Source: DASRJG01 sp964647625 | GTDB lineage: Bacteria > Acidobacteriota > Polarisedimenticolia > Polarisedimenticolales > DASRJG01 | Direction: 5' to 3' | NCBI GenBank assembly: GCA_964647625.1 | Contig: CAZYHZ010000022.1 | Location: 1 to 63,203 of the forward strand | DNA: 63,203 bases | Part shown: in pieces, positions 61,271-63,203 of the stretch | Numbering within the stretch: the first letter of the stretch is position 1 | Layout: each line of letters begins with the position of its first letter | Position numbers and translations under genes: made by a program | Notes under the pieces: model-generated | What the model was told of the DNA's origin: nothing | Database searches by the model: none | What the model saw: only the letters and a program-made list of their open reading frames with translations

Positions 61271-62023
61271 ATGAAGCTCCTCATTTTCGGCGCCACCGGT
61301 GGTACCGGTCGCCAGCTCGTGCAACAGGCCCTCGCCCAAGGACATGTGGTCACGGCGTTTGCCCGCGATCCCAAGAAGATTCACGTGACGCACGACAACT
61401 TGCGAGTCGTGCAGGGCGACATGCTCGACCCTGGCTCCGTTGAAACCGCCGTCGCGGGGCAGGAAGCCGTTCTGTCCGCGCTCGGCACCCGTTTGCCCGT
61501 CGGTGTGTTGATTGCGGTCGTCGTCGTATGCCAGATCATCGCCCGAACGGTTCCGCTCTCGAGGTGGGGTGCCATTTTTGTCGAGCTCGGCGTGCCGATC
61601 CTCGCAATCCTGGTCCTGGGTCGGCGGAAGACCGTTCTCTCCGACGGCACGCGGAACATCGTTCGAGCCATGGAACAAGCAGGGATCAAGCGATTTGTCT
61701 GCGAATCTTCACTCGGTGTCGGCGATAGCAAATGGAGACTCGGCATCGTCCACAACGTCCTCGCCGTTCCCCTCTTCCTGCGGAACATCTTTGCCGATAA
61801 AGAAGTGCAAGAGCGGATCATCATGAGCAGCGCCCTCGATTGGGTCATCGTCCGCCCCACCGCTCTGACCAATGGCCCACAACGCAACGTCTATCGTGCG
61901 GGTGCCGACATCGGCCATTGGTTTTTCCCCTCTAGAATCTCACGCTCAGATGTCGCCGCTTTCATGCTCGAGCAACTCACGGACGGGGAGTACTTGAGGA
62001 AAACCCCCGGCGTCGCGTATTGA
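61271..62023 (+). CDS. NAD(P)-binding Rossmann oxidoreductase (NmrA/SDR-like)
   Basis: 250 residues from ATG 61271. The dinucleotide loop is FGATGGTGRQL at residues 6-16, with AFARDPKKI for the 2'-phosphate region and LVQGDMLDP-like VVQGDMLDPGS after it. A hydrophobic insert (VGVLIAVVVVCQIIARTV ... VPILAILVLG) in the middle is unusual and may bind the membrane. Typical reactions are NAD(P)H-dependent reductions or regulatory sensing. The selenoprotein gene follows after 12 bp, hinting at redox function. Confidence 0.85.
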   Translation: MKLLIFGATGGTGRQLVQQALAQGHVVTAFARDPKKIHVTHDNLRVVQGDMLDPGSVETAVAGQEAVLSALGTRLPVGVLIAVVVVCQIIARTVPLSRWGAIFVELGVPILAILVLGRRKTVLSDGTRNIVRAMEQAGIKRFVCESSLGVGDSKWRLGIVHNVLAVPLFLRNIFADKEVQERIIMSSALDWVIVRPTALTNGPQRNVYRAGADIGHWFFPSRISRSDVAAFMLEQLTDGEYLRKTPGVAY

Positions 62024-62035
62024 GGGCGAGAACAC

Positions 62036-62269
62036 GTGACCATCGAGATCAGACGCTGCTTCACCTGATTCAACCTGCTCGTGGAGGCGGGACGCCTCAA
62101 GCGGGAAATCAGGAACGAGTTGAAACTCTCTCCGAAGATGAAGTTCGCGGGGACCGGCGTGCTGGACGTGGTGCTGGACGGCAAGACGATCTTCTCTTAC
62201 CAAGACGCGGGCCGCTTTCCGAAAAGCGGGGAGATCGTGCGGCTGATTCAGACGTTGATGAAGCCATAG
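62036..62269 (+). CDS. SelW-like (Rdx family) selenoprotein with in-frame UGA
   Basis: From GTG 62036 a 77-residue frame continues through TGA at 62066-62068 to TAG 62267-62269. Reading that TGA as Sec gives CFTU at residues 8-11, the CxxU redox motif of SelW/Rdx proteins. The following residues (LLVEAGRLKREI, GVLDVVLDGKTIFSY, DAGRFPKSGEIVRLI) match the family strands and helix. Without Sec the protein would start at GTG 62081 and lose its active site. A hairpin at 62084-62098 fits a bacterial SECIS. AGGGCGAG precedes GTG 62036. It is probably a thioredoxin-fold reductase partner. No sel genes are in the window. Confidence 0.75.
62084..62098 (+). promoter_or_regulatory. Predicted bacterial SECIS hairpin
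   Basis: GAGGCG and CGCCTC pair perfectly (6 bp) around loop GGA. The loop begins 21 nt after the UGA, inside the 16-37 nt range known for bacterial SECIS elements, and its first base is G as required. Confidence 0.65.
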
Positions 62270-62308
62270 CTGGAGAGAGCGCATGACGACACGGCGTGAG
62301 CGCTTAGC

Positions 62309-63203
62309 TCATGGGCAGGTCGTGGTCGTGCGTGGTCCGCTCGTCGCGTTGCCCCACGACCCGATCCCGCATGCATTTTCGCCGCGCGAGAGGTACCAGT
62401 AGCCGGAGCCGGGGGGCGGCACGGTCGGATCGGACAGAGTCGTCGCCGCGAGGTTGTCGAAGCAGGTTTCGTCGCCCCCGCCGGGGCCGACGGGAAACGC
62501 CGCGAGGCTTCCGCGCGCGACGTCGTACTGTGTTGAATAGGTCGCCGCGGACCAGCTGAAGCTGGATTTGTTCGCCGCCGCGGTCAGGTTCTGCGCTTCC
62601 GGTGGCGCGGTGATCGGGGTCCCGACGCAGCCCCCGTTGCTACAGGCGTCGCCCACGGTACACCCGTTGCCGTCGCTGCAGGAGGCGGTGTTGTTCGCGT
62701 GGATGCAACCGGCGGCCGGAGCGCAGCTATCGTCGGTGCAGACGTTGCCGTCGTTGCAATCGAGTACGGTCGCAACACCCGCCTGGATCGACACATTGTC
62801 GAGCTGGAGCAGGTCGCCGTTGCTGCACGAGACGTTGCCGAACGTCAACGAGGTCGTCCCCGCGGGCACGAAGATCGGCGCGGCCGAGACCAGCCCCGCC
62901 GGCAGCACCACGCTGCCCACCGAGACGACCGTGCTTCCCGGGCCGAAGCTGACCGTGTAGCTGCACGTTGCGCCCCCGGCGGTGCCCTGCTGATAGCTCA
63001 GCGTCCCCGGCCCCGGTGTCGCGGGGAGCAATTGCGAGATCGTCCCCGGCGCGGCCCCTCCGGGGTATCCGAGGCTGACGGTGACGTTCGGGCCCGACCA
63101 CGGACAGCCGGAGTGCTGAAGCGCCGATCCCGTCCCGATCCACGCGTCGCGCTGGAACGGGTTGGGCGCGCAGCCGGTCGAGCCGGCGCCGGTTTCGAAC
63201 CCG
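62309..63203 (-). CDS. Secreted Cys-rich protein with C-terminal fibronectin-like domain, C-terminal part
   Basis: The frame is open to the window edge, so the N-terminus is missing. The visible ~297 residues start with a beta-sandwich (FQRDAWIGTGSALQHSGC, VTVSLGYPGG). Then comes a Cys-rich DGN motif pair (CNDGNVCTDDSCAPAAGCIH, CSDGNGCTVGDACSNGGC) and the shared domain (ETCFDN, GSGYWYLSRGENACGIGSWG), ending TTTTCP exactly at the stop. The linker FPVGPGGGDETC recurs almost unchanged in the sedolisin copy. Secretion is inferred from the Cys content. Confidence 0.8.
   Translation of the reverse strand, partial: GFETGAGSTGCAPNPFQRDAWIGTGSALQHSGCPWSGPNVTVSLGYPGGAAPGTISQLLPATPGPGTLSYQQGTAGGATCSYTVSFGPGSTVVSVGSVVLPAGLVSAAPIFVPAGTTSLTFGNVSCSNGDLLQLDNVSIQAGVATVLDCNDGNVCTDDSCAPAAGCIHANNTASCSDGNGCTVGDACSNGGCVGTPITAPPEAQNLTAAANKSSFSWSAATYSTQYDVARGSLAAFPVGPGGGDETCFDNLAATTLSDPTVPPPGSGYWYLSRGENACGIGSWGNATSGPRTTTTCP

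Noticed and set aside
62081..62269. 62-residue protein starting at GTG 62081
   Set aside because: It would lack the redox motif and first strand of the Rdx fold; the longer UGA-containing frame explains the upstream coding signal and the hairpin.
1..63203. Transposons, integrases, tRNAs or attachment sites
   Set aside because: No transposase, recombinase or TTCGA-type tRNA arm in a folding context was found on either strand by eye.

Overview
This 63.2 kb window is a GC-rich, gene-dense stretch of a Gram-negative bacterial chromosome. The Gram-negative call rests on lipoproteins, a heavy-metal RND pump, a TPR-lipoprotein-linked TRAP transporter and a deoxysugar C-methyltransferase. There is no rRNA, tRNA, CRISPR array or recognisable insertion sequence to anchor taxonomy. 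The mix of cysteine-rich secreted repeat proteins, Kelch and BNR propellers with MopE-like Asp-rich motifs, a sedolisin, and an ECF sigma/RskA-type pair suggests an uncultivated Acidobacteriota or Myxococcota-like lineage. That placement is inference only.

Layout. 1-5.5 kb (minus strand): start of a DEAD-box helicase, a three-gene TRAP operon (TPR lipoprotein, solute-binding protein, fused small/large permease), a DoxX-like protein and an unknown. 5.7-10.9 kb: a 1400-residue membrane protein with an internal duplication, coupled to an alpha/beta hydrolase. 11-20.5 kb: the cysteine-rich secreted protein island, with an ECF sigma/anti-sigma pair, a YHYH protein and a cupredoxin protein in its middle. 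20.7-28.5 kb: small membrane and secreted proteins, a methyltransferase-hydrolase pair, an MFS carrier and a low-complexity lipoprotein. 28.8-35.2 kb: two giant secreted propeller proteins. 35.2-42.5 kb: a DUF4910 peptidase with a sugar C-methyltransferase, small enzymes, an APC permease and a secreted propeller. 42.6-52.4 kb: an M16 peptidase divergent from a CusA/CzcA-type RND pump, a TMTC-like GT-C/TPR protein, an acyltransferase and a dual-specificity phosphatase. 52.5-63.2 kb: secreted hydrolases, a PilZ protein, a sedolisin, small proteins, and an oxidoreductase followed by a probable UGA-containing SelW-like selenoprotein.

Three observations tie the window together. (1) At least nine secreted proteins carry one ~75-110-residue fibronectin-like domain, placed either directly after the signal peptide or at the extreme C-terminus. 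Four of the C-terminal copies end exactly in Cys-Pro-stop, which makes the domain a candidate secretion, anchoring or assembly module. (2) A 17-bp motif, GTGTGGCGNNAATGMAC and variants, occurs six times, always between genes and mostly upstream of surface or secreted-protein genes. Two of these regions also hold near-identical promoter-like sequences. (3) An in-frame TGA at 62066-62068 lies inside a Cys-x-x-Sec motif and is followed at the right distance by a perfect hairpin with a G at the start of its loop, as expected of a bacterial SECIS element.
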